NCBI GenBank assembly: GCA_963767715.1
Contig: CAVYFA010000013.1
Location: 124,001-188,000, forward strand
Length of the DNA stretch: 64,000 nt
Origin: CAVSXS01 sp963767715
GTDB lineage: Bacteria > Chloroflexota > Ktedonobacteria > Ktedonobacterales > Ktedonobacteraceae
Direction: 5' to 3'
Positions within the stretch are counted from its first letter, which is position 1. The number at the start of each line of letters is the position of its first letter. The notes beneath the pieces are model-generated. The model searched no databases and was not told the DNA's origin. It saw only the letters and a list, made by a program, of their open reading frames with translations. This document shows positions 27,542 to 36,467 of this stretch, piece after piece. Position numbers and translations under genes: made by a program.

Positions 27542-30520
27542 ATGTATCAGTTCTGCAAGCGATACAGATCAATCAGGTTGAGGATGGCCCGTCCCCCCCG
27601 GATGCCCACAAGGGGCATCCCTACATATGTGATGCCCGTCGCACCCCACCCCATTGATACGCGGGAAACCCGGTGGGGTATGGGGGCGTCTGGAAATGTA
27701 GGGATGCCCCTCGTGGGCATCCGGGGGTGGTGGGGTATCCGACGGGTGTGTGGCATCCGACGGCTGGGGCTATCTCTTTTCGTCGCGACTTGTCTTGCTC
27801 TCATCCTGCTCTTCGCGCTCTTCCCCACGCATGCTCTCGCCATTGTAGGGACGCGATTCATCGCGTCCTCCTCCGGTGGACCAACGTTTCAGGTGGACGC
27901 CGGGTTTCAGACGCGCTACCGGGATGGGAACTGGGTGCCGGTGCGGGTGGCGTTGAACAATAATGGCCCCGATTTTAGCGGCACGCTCTCGGTCTCGGCG
28001 GTCGCGCCCACGTTCCTGGGGCAGGACAATACGCTGTCGTCCTCGTCTTACGCGACCGCCATTACGCTGCCGCAAGGGTCGCAGAAACGGGTGACGCTGT
28101 CTCTACCGCTCTATTATTCCGCCTCGAGCATTATTGTGAAGTTGCTGGATCGCGGCGGCAGCGTGGTAAATTCACAGACGGTCACGCTCAATCCGCTGCC
28201 GCCGGGCAGCGCGCTGGTTGGCGTGCTTTCCGACTCTACATCTGGCTTCGGGCCGCTCAATGCCGCTGCACTGCCGGGCCAGGGCGGCGCGGTCGCCATC
28301 CAGTTCCTGGATGCCGGCACCTTACCGGCGGCGGTAGCGATCCTCAAGAATTTTGATGTAATCGTGCTGGATAACTTTACAACCGGCACGCTGAGCGCGG
28401 CTCAGCTCGGTGCGCTGGAAAGCTGGGTGCAGGGCGGTGGAGCGCTGGTACTGGCCGGCGGCCCCGAATGGCGGCGTACGCTGGGCGGACTTCCGACTGC
28501 GCTCGTACCCGTGACGATCCAGGGAACGACGACTATAGCGGCGAAGACGATACTGCTGCCCGCTGGAACGCCGGGAACGGAACGGGCCGGGCAGAGCCAG
28601 CAAAGCCTACAGTCGCCTGTCACCGTCAGCGCGGGAGCGGTGCAGGAGGCGAGCAGCGCGGTAATCCTCGCATCTCACAGCGTACCCCTGCTGGTACAGT
28701 CGCGGCAAGGACTGGGCAGGGTGATCTACCTGGCATACGATCCGACCCTGGAACCGCTGCTCTCGTGGCCGGGTGCGCGTTCTCTCTGGCAGGGTTTGCT
28801 GCTGCGCGGCATGGGCGATCACCTGCTGACGCGTTCGAGCGGCGCAGGCAGCTTCAATGTCTCGGAGCAGCCGCTGCTGTCCTACCGCATGAGTACGTTT
28901 TTACAGTCACTGCTGCCGAACGCGCTGCCTTCACCGTGGTGGGTGCTGGCGGTAGTCTTCATCGCCTTCCTGCTGGTTATCGGTCCCCTGCGCTACCTGC
29001 TTGTTGTATGGCTGAAGCGCCGTGCCTGGAGCTGGCGCATCGTCCTGAGCAGCATCGTCATCTTCTCTCTGCTCAGCTACGGGCTGGCATACAGGCAGAA
29101 GGGCGCGTCAATCTTGAGCGATAGCATCACGCTGGTTCAGCTTGGCCAGCCCACTTCAAGCGCTTCATCTCCCTCAATAGTTACACCGGCCTCGATCACT
29201 ACCTACCTGGGAGTTTTTGTGCCCAACGAGGGCAATTTCCAGGTGCACGTCTCCGGCGGCGGGCTTGCGCAGCCTTCTCCAGACGATCTCGTTGCTCTTG
29301 AAAGCGGCGCGAGCGGGCCGACCGAGACCTCACCCGCCACTATTATGTCAGGACAGAGCGGGAACGACGTGAACCTGCAAAACGCGGGTATCTGGACGCT
29401 GCATTCGCTCCTTTCGCAGCAGAACCGGCAGTTGAGCGGCGGCCTGACCTCGAAGCTGCTTTTGCAGAATGGCATGCTTGTGGGAACGATTACGAACGAC
29501 CTGGGATACGCGCTGAACGATGCGCTTTTGTTGACACCCAACGACGCGCTAAAGATAGGGCATATGGCCGCGGGGGAGACGAAGCATATCAAGCTGAAAC
29601 CGAACAGCGTGCCTCTGGCCGCCAACGCAACGCTGGCCGACCTGGTTGCACTGCGGACTAACTCGCCGTTCTACGACCAGTTGCCCGCCTCGAAGCTGAC
29701 GACACCCTGGCTGCGTCACCTGGCGATGCTGTTTGCGCTGGATGACGAGGGATTATTTGGCTCCCCGTCATCGTCGGTCGATCAATGCAGCCTGCCCGTT
29801 CCGATCTTGCCCACGACGCTGTGTTTCGGACCCGCTCAGATCAGCAATAACGTGGCGGGTAGCATCAATATCCTCGCCACACCTGGCTGGCCCCGCACGA
29901 CCACCAGGGATAGCGACCCGCTGCTTGCGCCGGGCGGCACGACTGGACTCTCGGCTACCCTGATCGGCTGGGCCGAAAGCCCTACCGGTTCGGGCGTTGA
30001 TTTTTCCGTGAACAATAGTAGTCCATCCGATCTGAATGAGTCCCTGATCCAGGCGCCACTCCCGGTCAGCCTCTCCGCTTCGCTTAACCTCCCGCCGAGC
30101 ATTATCCCAGGCAGCCTGGTCGATGTGACGGGCAAGAGCACGCAGGAGGTGCTGCCCGGCATCTACACCATTGCAACGGGCAGCATGACCTTTGAATACA
30201 TTGTTCCCACCTCCGGCCTCAAACTCACGGGCCTGGCGATTACCGAACGTTCCGATGCCAATATTTACGCGCAGGTAGGAGCATCGATAGATCCCAGCGC
30301 GCTGCCGTTCAGCCTGTATGACTGGCACACGCACGCCTGGGACAGCATCTCGCTCTCCGAGTATAGTTATACAACGAACGATATTGCCTCTTATCTTGGT
30401 CCGGGCGGGCGCGTTCTGGTGCGGCTGGCCAACAGCGATAGCTCGCTCGGCACGTTTGCATTCGGCACGCCGTCTCTCAACCTGGCGGGCCAATCCATCG
30501 TAAACAAAGGACCAGCATAA
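27542..30520 (+). CDS. Large exported membrane protein with GATase-like domain, paralogue 2 (carries translated repeats)
   Basis: About 992 residues, same layout as the gene before it: signal peptide (LFVATCLALILLFALFPTHA), beta-rich domain with VRVALNNNGPDFSGTLSV, GATase1-like segment (VIVLDNFTTGTLSAAQLG, WVQGGGALVLAGG), helix pair (GPLRYLL and AWSWRIVLSSIVIFSLL) and a long C-terminal part ending near THAWDSISLSE. Signal-peptide removal would be preceded by about 60 odd residues rich in Arg, Gly and Pro, which come from a hairpin element at 27595-27727. ATG 27542 with GGAGATAAGG upstream is preferred over TTG 27524. The stop overlaps the ABC gene start (TAATG), so the two are coupled. Confidence 0.8.
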   Translation: MYQFCKRYRSIRLRMARPPRMPTRGIPTYVMPVAPHPIDTRETRWGMGASGNVGMPLVGIRGWWGIRRVCGIRRLGLSLFVATCLALILLFALFPTHALAIVGTRFIASSSGGPTFQVDAGFQTRYRDGNWVPVRVALNNNGPDFSGTLSVSAVAPTFLGQDNTLSSSSYATAITLPQGSQKRVTLSLPLYYSASSIIVKLLDRGGSVVNSQTVTLNPLPPGSALVGVLSDSTSGFGPLNAAALPGQGGAVAIQFLDAGTLPAAVAILKNFDVIVLDNFTTGTLSAAQLGALESWVQGGGALVLAGGPEWRRTLGGLPTALVPVTIQGTTTIAAKTILLPAGTPGTERAGQSQQSLQSPVTVSAGAVQEASSAVILASHSVPLLVQSRQGLGRVIYLAYDPTLEPLLSWPGARSLWQGLLLRGMGDHLLTRSSGAGSFNVSEQPLLSYRMSTFLQSLLPNALPSPWWVLAVVFIAFLLVIGPLRYLLVVWLKRRAWSWRIVLSSIVIFSLLSYGLAYRQKGASILSDSITLVQLGQPTSSASSPSIVTPASITTYLGVFVPNEGNFQVHVSGGGLAQPSPDDLVALESGASGPTETSPATIMSGQSGNDVNLQNAGIWTLHSLLSQQNRQLSGGLTSKLLLQNGMLVGTITNDLGYALNDALLLTPNDALKIGHMAAGETKHIKLKPNSVPLAANATLADLVALRTNSPFYDQLPASKLTTPWLRHLAMLFALDDEGLFGSPSSSVDQCSLPVPILPTTLCFGPAQISNNVAGSINILATPGWPRTTTRDSDPLLAPGGTTGLSATLIGWAESPTGSGVDFSVNNSSPSDLNESLIQAPLPVSLSASLNLPPSIIPGSLVDVTGKSTQEVLPGIYTIATGSMTFEYIVPTSGLKLTGLAITERSDANIYAQVGASIDPSALPFSLYDWHTHAWDSISLSEYSYTTNDIASYLGPGGRVLVRLANSDSSLGTFAFGTPSLNLAGQSIVNKGPA
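27595..27727. repeat. 32-bp inverted repeat inside a coding sequence
   Basis: Arms at 27595-27626 and 27696-27727 match as reverse complements in 31 of 32 bases; the right arm contains TGTAGGGATGCCCC and the left ends CATCCCTACAT. The 69 bases between them hold a second pairing of CCCCACCC with GGTGGGGT type sequence. The element is open in the frame of the surrounding gene and adds Arg/Gly/Pro-rich residues before its signal peptide. Confidence 0.8.
27844..27868. repeat. Short TGTAGGG hairpin inside coding sequence
   Basis: TGTAGGG followed by GGACGCGAT, TC, ATCGCGTCC, an 18-base perfect stem region at 27849-27868. It codes for IVGTRFIAS just behind the signal peptide of paralogue 2. It is the same unit as one arm of the repeat at 18900. 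Confidence 0.7.
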
Positions 30521-32457
30521 TGATTAAGGTGCAGGGTGTGACAAAACGCTACGGCGCGGTCCTGGCTTTGGATGACCTCTCTTTAGAGGTCCCACCTGGT
30601 GCGATCTACGGTCTGATCGGGCCGAATGGCGCGGGCAAAACGACCCTGCTGCGCATCCTGGCGGCTCTTCTCCCTCCAACGTCAGGCCAGGTCTGGTTCG
30701 ACAATAAAGAGGTCACACACGCACCCAAAGCGATCCGCCGCAGCATTGGCTACATGCCGGACTTCTTCGGCGTCTATCCCGACCTGACCTCGGCTGAATA
30801 CCTGGCCTTCTACGCCGGGATTCACGGGGTCAAACGCGGCAGCATTGCGCGCACGGTGGCCGATCTGCTCGAGCTGGTTGACCTGACAGCGAAGCGAGAT
30901 GCGTTCGTGGAGACCCTCTCGCGTGGCATGAAGCAGCGCCTGTGCCTGGCGCGCGCGTTGATACACGACCCCGCCATCCTGCTGCTCGACGAGCCGGCGT
31001 CAGGGCTTGATCCCCAGGCCAGGGTGGAGTTTCGCGAACTGCTGCGCACGCTGCGCGGTATGGAGAAAACGATAGTGGTCAGCTCGCATATCCTGCTCGA
31101 CCTGGCGGAAATATGCAGCCACATCGCTATCATTCGCGAGGGCCGCCTGGTAATCGAGGGCGACGTGTCGCACGTCATGAGCAGCTTGAGCAGCGCGCAG
31201 CGCATCGAGGTGCGCGTCCTTGCTCGCGCGGCAGAGACCAGAGAACTGCTTAGAGCAATGCCGGAAATCAGCCGGGTGCTGGATGCGCACAATGGCGCAG
31301 GCGTCGCGGAAGCGACAGGAGAGTCAGCCGGGATGGAAGACATAGCGGAGGCTGGAAATGGCGTCAAAGGTGATAAGCAGAGAGATGCGGACGCGGAGGT
31401 TATCAGTGAAGATGGCGGGGTGATCCAGGCTGAATGCAGCGGCGACGAGCGCGTCTTGCAGCGCGTGCTGGCCACCCTGGTGGAGCGCGGCATACCCGTG
31501 GTGTCGCTCGCACCGCGCGCCGACAGTCTCGAGGAGGTATACATGAGTATCATGGAGAAAGGTGAGTGCGCTATGACGTTTACAGCCCTGCTCATCAAAG
31601 AGTTGCGCACGCACCTGCGGCGGGAACGCGCCATCTGGGTTATCGTCGCCTACCTGTCGATCATGGGACTGCTTGGCTTCGTCTTCCTGCTGCGCGCGAA
31701 CGCCTTCGGCGGTGGATACCGCGTCTACCTGCTCAGCCAGGTCGGCGCACAGCTTTTCGCCCTGCTCTCTTTCTTGCAACTCTTCTGGGTCGTTTTCACC
31801 GCCCCGGCCTTTACCGCGACGGCGGTGAACGGCGAGAAAGAGCGGCAGACCTATGATCTCCTGCTCTGTTCGCATCTCTCCGCCTTCTCGCTGCTGGCGG
31901 CCAAGCTGGTCGCCGGGCTGGCGAATGTCCTGCTGCTGATCGCCGCGTCGCTGCCGTTGTTCAGCCTGGTGTACTTCTTCGGCGGGGTAGCTCCATCGCA
32001 GGTGCTGAGCCTTTTAGTCGTGTTTGCCATGACCGCCCTGGTGGCGGGCACATTCGGCCTGTGCTGCTCGACGATCTTGAAACAGCCAACCGTTTCGACC
32101 TCGGTGGTCTATACATTCTGTGTAATCTGGATGTTCGCGTACTGGATAGTGTACTATATTCTGGGAGGCTCTTCTGCTGCCAACCTGGGCAGCATCGGCT
32201 GGGTGCAGTGGTTGAATGCCTGGAATCCCATCGCGGCTATGAATAGTGTAGTCAATATCGGGCAGATCAACGCTGCAACGTTTACAATATTTCGCCTGCA
32301 CCTCACTCACTGGGTAGCATTTACCCTGCTGTCACTTGTAGTCACAATCATTCTGTTCCTTCTCAGTAGTTTGTTCGTCAAGCCCGATACGCTTCGTAGT
32401 GTGCGGACCTGGTTACCCGCGCCCGGCAGGACGCCTGCGACCGGTCTAGAAAAATAA
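30520..32457 (+). CDS. ABC transporter, ATPase fused to ABC-2 type permease
   Basis: A 645-residue protein. Residues 1-320 are an ABC ATPase: Walker A GPNGAGKTT (34-42), signature LSRGMKQRL (133-141), Walker B AILLLDEPASGLD (152-164). Residues 352-630 are an ABC-2 permease with six helices (e.g. YLSIMGLLGFVFLL, PLFSLVYFFGGVAP). It should export a substrate or help place surface proteins, like Gld- or NosY-type systems. The join is odd: a ribosome-like GAGAAAGGTGAG and an ATG at 31573 sit at the border, with TGA overlapping it in the next frame. One extra base at about 31559-31562 would have fused two normally separate, coupled genes. Confidence 0.85.
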   Translation: MIKVQGVTKRYGAVLALDDLSLEVPPGAIYGLIGPNGAGKTTLLRILAALLPPTSGQVWFDNKEVTHAPKAIRRSIGYMPDFFGVYPDLTSAEYLAFYAGIHGVKRGSIARTVADLLELVDLTAKRDAFVETLSRGMKQRLCLARALIHDPAILLLDEPASGLDPQARVEFRELLRTLRGMEKTIVVSSHILLDLAEICSHIAIIREGRLVIEGDVSHVMSSLSSAQRIEVRVLARAAETRELLRAMPEISRVLDAHNGAGVAEATGESAGMEDIAEAGNGVKGDKQRDADAEVISEDGGVIQAECSGDERVLQRVLATLVERGIPVVSLAPRADSLEEVYMSIMEKGECAMTFTALLIKELRTHLRRERAIWVIVAYLSIMGLLGFVFLLRANAFGGGYRVYLLSQVGAQLFALLSFLQLFWVVFTAPAFTATAVNGEKERQTYDLLLCSHLSAFSLLAAKLVAGLANVLLLIAASLPLFSLVYFFGGVAPSQVLSLLVVFAMTALVAGTFGLCCSTILKQPTVSTSVVYTFCVIWMFAYWIVYYILGGSSAANLGSIGWVQWLNAWNPIAAMNSVVNIGQINAATFTIFRLHLTHWVAFTLLSLVVTIILFLLSSLFVKPDTLRSVRTWLPAPGRTPATGLEK

Positions 32458-32471
32458 ACGGAAAGCAGATA

Positions 32472-34058
32472 ATGGCAACACTTGCGAAGACCTCCCCAGG
32501 CGGCCGCGGGACCTCCCCAGGCGGCCGCCTGAAAGGAAGAGTGGCGACCGGACAGCAGCTCGTCGATGCCCTGCGCCCCTGGAGCGCGCGGCTGGCGATG
32601 CAGCAGGTTCTGCGCTGGGCGGCCGTCGGAGCCAGCGCGGGTTTGCTGCTGGCCTGCCTGCTCTTATTGCTCTCACGCTTCTTTCCCTGGGCGGCCGCTC
32701 TCTACTGGGCAGTTGCGGTGTTTGCCGTCTGCCTGCTCTGTGCGCTCGCATTGGCGCTGTATTACCGCCCGTCGTTTGCTCGCAGCGCGCGCCTGCTCGA
32801 TATGCGCCTGGGACTGCGTGACCGCTTGAGTACGGCCTGGGAACTGCGCGATGATAGTGGGTCGCTGCCTGCCTTGCAGCGGCGCGACGCGCTGCGTAAG
32901 CTGAATGAGTTCACGCCTGCCGGCGCAATACAGCTCTGGCCTGGACGCACGCGAATGCTCACGCTCGCCCTGCTGATCGTCGCCTTTACGCTGCTGCTGC
33001 TATTACCCAATCCGCAGAGCACTGCGCTGCAGCAGCAAGCGGCTTTTCAGGCCGGCATATCCCGGCAGGTTGCGAGCATCGAGCAGTTGCGCAAGGTGAT
33101 CGATAGCCAGGACGCGGTACCGCCACAACTGCGCCAGCAGATCGATAAGATTTTGCAGCAGACCATCGCGCAGCTCCAGCAATCCAGCAATAGCAGCCAG
33201 GCACAGCAGGCGCTCGCACAGGCGCAGGGCAAGCTTAACCAGTTGCGCAATCCACAGGCCAGCGCAAAGGCGCAGGCGCAGGCCGCCGCTTCTCAATCGC
33301 TGCAGAATAGCGCCAACGCCAACCTGAAGTCGACTGGCGCGGCGCTCGGCAGCAACAATCTAAAAAACCTGGGCAAATCTTTGCAAAATCTCACTTCATC
33401 GATAAGCGGCATGAGCCAGGGACAGCGTTCGCAGCTTGCTCAGCAGATCGAAGCGGCGGCGAATCAGGCCGGCGGCGACCCGCAGCTCGCTTCAGCGCTG
33501 CACCAGCTCGCCAAAGCTGTGGCCGACGGCACGCCCGGTGAAATTTCCGACGCGACGCAGGCCGTCAAGAATGCCGCGGCCCAGGATAGTGCCAGCCAGA
33601 GCGCCACCAGCAGCATTAACCAGGCCTCGCAGAGCTTGCAGCAGGTGGCCAGCTCCATGACTGCCTCAACCGACGGCAGTACTAAAAACAGCACTTCTGC
33701 CAGTGCCACGAACAGCAATGGTGGCCAGGGACAGCCTCAAGGCCAGTCGCCTGGACAGGGCCAGTCGCCGAGCCAGGGCAGCCAGAGCAGCCAGGGGACG
33801 AGCGGGCAGGGCAGTGGCGGCAGTAAGTCGGGGAAGAACGAGCAGGTCTACGTTCCAGGCCAGCAGGGTTCAGGTACCAGCACTATCACCAGCGATGGCG
33901 ACAGCGGCACCATTCAGCAAGGCACCTCGGTCTCGTACTCTCAGATCATCGCTGCCTATATGCAGATGGCGCACGATGCGATTGATAACAGCGCTATCCC
34001 GCCTGACTTGAAAAGCCTCGTGCAGAATTACTATAACAGCTTAGAAGGGCAGAAATAG
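32472..34058 (+). CDS. Membrane protein with long Gln/Ser/Ala-rich region
   Basis: A 528-residue protein. Two helices lie at about 46-64 and 66-90, a cytosolic segment with RLLDMRLGLRDRLSTAWEL, a third helix at about 158-178, then about 230 residues rich in Gln, Ala and Ser with coiled-coil spacing, a Gly/Gln/Ser stretch (about 415-450) and a conserved-looking end, SYSQIIAAYMQMAHDAIDNS. The N-terminal part is reminiscent of DUF4175-type membrane proteins found with MoxR/DUF58 genes; that link is tentative. Residues 8-17 contain a doubled TSPGGR unit coded by two copies of a GGCGGCCGC repeat. It follows the ABC gene by 14 bases and precedes moxR by four. Confidence 0.78.
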   Translation: MATLAKTSPGGRGTSPGGRLKGRVATGQQLVDALRPWSARLAMQQVLRWAAVGASAGLLLACLLLLLSRFFPWAAALYWAVAVFAVCLLCALALALYYRPSFARSARLLDMRLGLRDRLSTAWELRDDSGSLPALQRRDALRKLNEFTPAGAIQLWPGRTRMLTLALLIVAFTLLLLLPNPQSTALQQQAAFQAGISRQVASIEQLRKVIDSQDAVPPQLRQQIDKILQQTIAQLQQSSNSSQAQQALAQAQGKLNQLRNPQASAKAQAQAAASQSLQNSANANLKSTGAALGSNNLKNLGKSLQNLTSSISGMSQGQRSQLAQQIEAAANQAGGDPQLASALHQLAKAVADGTPGEISDATQAVKNAAAQDSASQSATSSINQASQSLQQVASSMTASTDGSTKNSTSASATNSNGGQGQPQGQSPGQGQSPSQGSQSSQGTSGQGSGGSKSGKNEQVYVPGQQGSGTSTITSDGDSGTIQQGTSVSYSQIIAAYMQMAHDAIDNSAIPPDLKSLVQNYYNSLEGQK

Positions 34059-34062
34059 CAAT

Positions 34063-35193
34063 ATGGCAAAACGTCGCGAAAGCGTTTCACCCCAGTCCGC
34101 CCTGACAAACATGGCGCCACAGGAGCAGGACGCGCAAAATGGCACGCTACTTGCGGAATCCTCACCGATGCCTGCGAATGAGCATCAGGAAGATAACGGA
34201 CCGGGCGAAGCGGATATCGAGGCCTTCGTGCAAACTGCCCATCGGCTCGAAAAAGAACTCTGCTCGATTGTAGTCGGGCAGGAGCGCGTCATTCGCGAAC
34301 TGCTGCTGGCCCTCTTCGCCAGTGGGCATGTGCTGCTGGAGGGCGTGCCCGGCCTGGGCAAGACCCTGCTGGTGCGCACGCTCGCCGACGCGCTGGCCCT
34401 CAAGTTCGCGCGCATCCAGTTCACGCCGGATTTGATGCCCGCCGATATCGTCGGCACAACTATCGTGACCGAGCAGGCCGATGGCACTGGTGGCACGGGG
34501 AGCAGCCGCGTCTTCCGTTTCCAGCCAGGCCCAATCTTCGCCAATATTGTGCTGGCCGACGAGGTGAACCGTGCCACGCCTAAGACGCAGTCCGCGCTGC
34601 TCGAAGGCATGCAGGAGCGCACGGTCAGCGTCGGCGATACCAGCCACGCGCTGCCCGGCCCGTTTTTTGTGATGGCTACCCAGAACCCGCTTGAGATGGA
34701 GGGAACATATCCGCTTCCCGAGGCCCAGCTTGACCGCTTCCTGCTCAAAATACTCGTGCGTTTCCCCAATGCCGGCGACCTGATGCGCATTATCGACACC
34801 ACCGCAGGCTCGCAGCAACTCATAGCCGGCCAGGTTGCCAGCGGCGAGCAATTACGGCGCATGATCGAGACCGCGCGCGCCGTTCCTGTGGCGACCCACA
34901 TCAAGGAATATGCCGTGCAATTGCTGCTGGCCACGCACCCCGACCAGGAGGATGCCCCCGAAGCGGTACGCAAGTACGTGCGCTACGGAGCCAGCCCGCG
35001 CGGCTTGCAGGCCCTGATCCTGACGGCAAAGGCGCTGGCTCTGATGGATGGCCGCTACAACGTCTCCCTGGAAGATATCCAGGCCGTCGCGTTTCCAGCC
35101 CTGCGCCACCGCATGATCCTGAACTTTGACGGCCTGGCCGACGGGATCACGACAGATGAACTGATCGAGACAATATTGGAAGAGTCTGTGTAG
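34063..35193 (+). CDS. MoxR-family AAA+ ATPase
   Basis: A 376-residue AAA+ ATPase of the MoxR branch. Walker A GVPGLGKT at 94-101, Walker B with Asp166-Glu167 in VLADEVNRATPK, sensor 1 in FVMATQNPLEMEG (Asn208), and a C-terminal lid. The first 50 residues are a Gln/Glu-rich leader. MoxR ATPases act as chaperones that activate or load partners together with VWA-domain proteins; the DUF58 and two VWA genes follow directly. The start is four bases past the stop of the previous gene. Confidence 0.92.
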   Translation: MAKRRESVSPQSALTNMAPQEQDAQNGTLLAESSPMPANEHQEDNGPGEADIEAFVQTAHRLEKELCSIVVGQERVIRELLLALFASGHVLLEGVPGLGKTLLVRTLADALALKFARIQFTPDLMPADIVGTTIVTEQADGTGGTGSSRVFRFQPGPIFANIVLADEVNRATPKTQSALLEGMQERTVSVGDTSHALPGPFFVMATQNPLEMEGTYPLPEAQLDRFLLKILVRFPNAGDLMRIIDTTAGSQQLIAGQVASGEQLRRMIETARAVPVATHIKEYAVQLLLATHPDQEDAPEAVRKYVRYGASPRGLQALILTAKALALMDGRYNVSLEDIQAVAFPALRHRMILNFDGLADGITTDELIETILEESV

Positions 35194-35359
35194 GATGGCC
35201 GGGACACGGGTATCAGGCCCAGCGAGGCGGGGAGGTACACAAGGCACCCGCAAGGGGCCCCGCCCCACTCCCAGCCGCTCCTGCCTCTACAATGAACCAA
35301 TACCTACCTGTGTAAGCCGCGAAGGTCGCCCTGGTAGCTGGCTAGAGGAGCATACGACG
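35194..35359 (+). other. GC-rich leader between moxR and the DUF58 gene
   Basis: 166 bases with no gene in an otherwise tightly packed operon. The part at about 35205-35300 is GC-rich with runs such as GGGGCCCCGCCCC and can fold. It resembles the ends of the hairpin elements seen elsewhere but no clean inverted repeat is visible. Confidence 0.4.
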
Positions 35360-36253
35360 ATGACCGACATTACCGGCACGGCTCGTTTTCCACTCGATGC
35401 TGCCACGCTGCAGCGCCTGGATACGCTGGCGCTGCTTGCGCGCAGGGCAGTGGCGAGCGGGCGGCCCGGAATGCGCCGCTCGCCACTGGCGGGATCGTCG
35501 ATGGAGTTCGCGGATTACCGCCGCTATACGCCGGGGGACGATTTCCGGCGTATCGACTGGCGTGCCTATGCTCGCCTTGAGCGGCTCTTCCTGCGCCTGT
35601 TCGAGGCCGAGGAAAACCTGGCAGTTACAGTGCTCGTCGATTGCTCCGATTCGATGCAGCACGGCGCGAAAGCGACCCTGGCGACGAACCTGGCGGCCGC
35701 GCTGTCGTACATCGCGCTGAAAAGTGAGGACAGCGTCCTCATCGGCGCGCTCACCGATCGACTGGCGGCCTATCGCCGCGCCGGCAGTGGCGGCCACGCC
35801 GTCTGGTCGGTCGGCGCCTTTCTCGGCCAGTTGCCACGCGCGGGCGCGACCGACTTGAATCGCGCGCTGTACGATCTCGGCAGGGTCATAACGGGGCCGG
35901 GGCTGGCCATTGTCATCTCGGATTTCCTCTCGCCATCCGGCTATCAGACCGGCCTGCGCTCCCTCGCAAGGCTGCGCCAGGAAGTCGCGCTCGTGCAGGT
36001 ACTCGCGCCTGACGAAATCGAGCCGGACTTGCAGGGCGATTGGCAGTTGCGCGACAGTGAAGGTAGTGGCAGTATCGATGTCAGCATCACACCCACAGTA
36101 CTTGAGGCCTATCGCAGGCGACTGGAGATGTATATGCAGGAGCTTGCCTCGTTTGCTCACGACCATGCCATGACCTACGCGATGGTTCCAAGCGACACTG
36201 CCCTTCTGGATGTCGTGCAGCGCTTGCTCAAACAGGTGGGGATCGTCAAATGA
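35360..36253 (+). CDS. DUF58 domain protein
   Basis: A 297-residue protein. The DUF58 signature is DYRRYTPGDDFRRIDWRAYA (52-71), followed by a VWA-like core VLVDCSDSMQ (91-100) with an intact DxSxS metal site. DUF58 proteins are constant partners of MoxR ATPases. The start is ATG 35360 with GAGGAG upstream; a longer open reading back to 35195 translates a GC-rich leader that looks non-coding. It is the second gene of the MoxR core. Confidence 0.9.
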   Translation: MTDITGTARFPLDAATLQRLDTLALLARRAVASGRPGMRRSPLAGSSMEFADYRRYTPGDDFRRIDWRAYARLERLFLRLFEAEENLAVTVLVDCSDSMQHGAKATLATNLAAALSYIALKSEDSVLIGALTDRLAAYRRAGSGGHAVWSVGAFLGQLPRAGATDLNRALYDLGRVITGPGLAIVISDFLSPSGYQTGLRSLARLRQEVALVQVLAPDEIEPDLQGDWQLRDSEGSGSIDVSITPTVLEAYRRRLEMYMQELASFAHDHAMTYAMVPSDTALLDVVQRLLKQVGIVK

Positions 36254-36346
36254 GGACCTTGAAAGATAGACATTTGGAGATAAGACTTTCCGCGTGCGAT
36301 CCTTCGCTGCCGCTCAGGGTGACATTACTTGAGAGAGGTCCTGCTT

Positions 36347-36414
36347 GTCATTCTGAGCGAAGCGAAGAATCTCGGGCGAGGGGCACGCAGATTCTTCGCT
36401 TCGCTCAGAATGAC
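36347..36414. repeat. Perfect 26-bp inverted repeat
   Basis: Arms 36347-36372 and 36389-36414 are exact reverse complements (GTCATTCTGAGCG at one end) with a 16-base loop. A decayed partial copy lies just before, at about 36299-36325. It sits between the DUF58 and VWA genes of the operon. The element at 46431-46501 is of the same family. Such a strong stem could weaken transcription or protect the upstream mRNA. Confidence 0.85.
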
Positions 36415-36467
36415 ATTGCTCTTCTAGCGGTGCCGGCGTTCCTACCTTACCGGTCAGGAGATGGACA

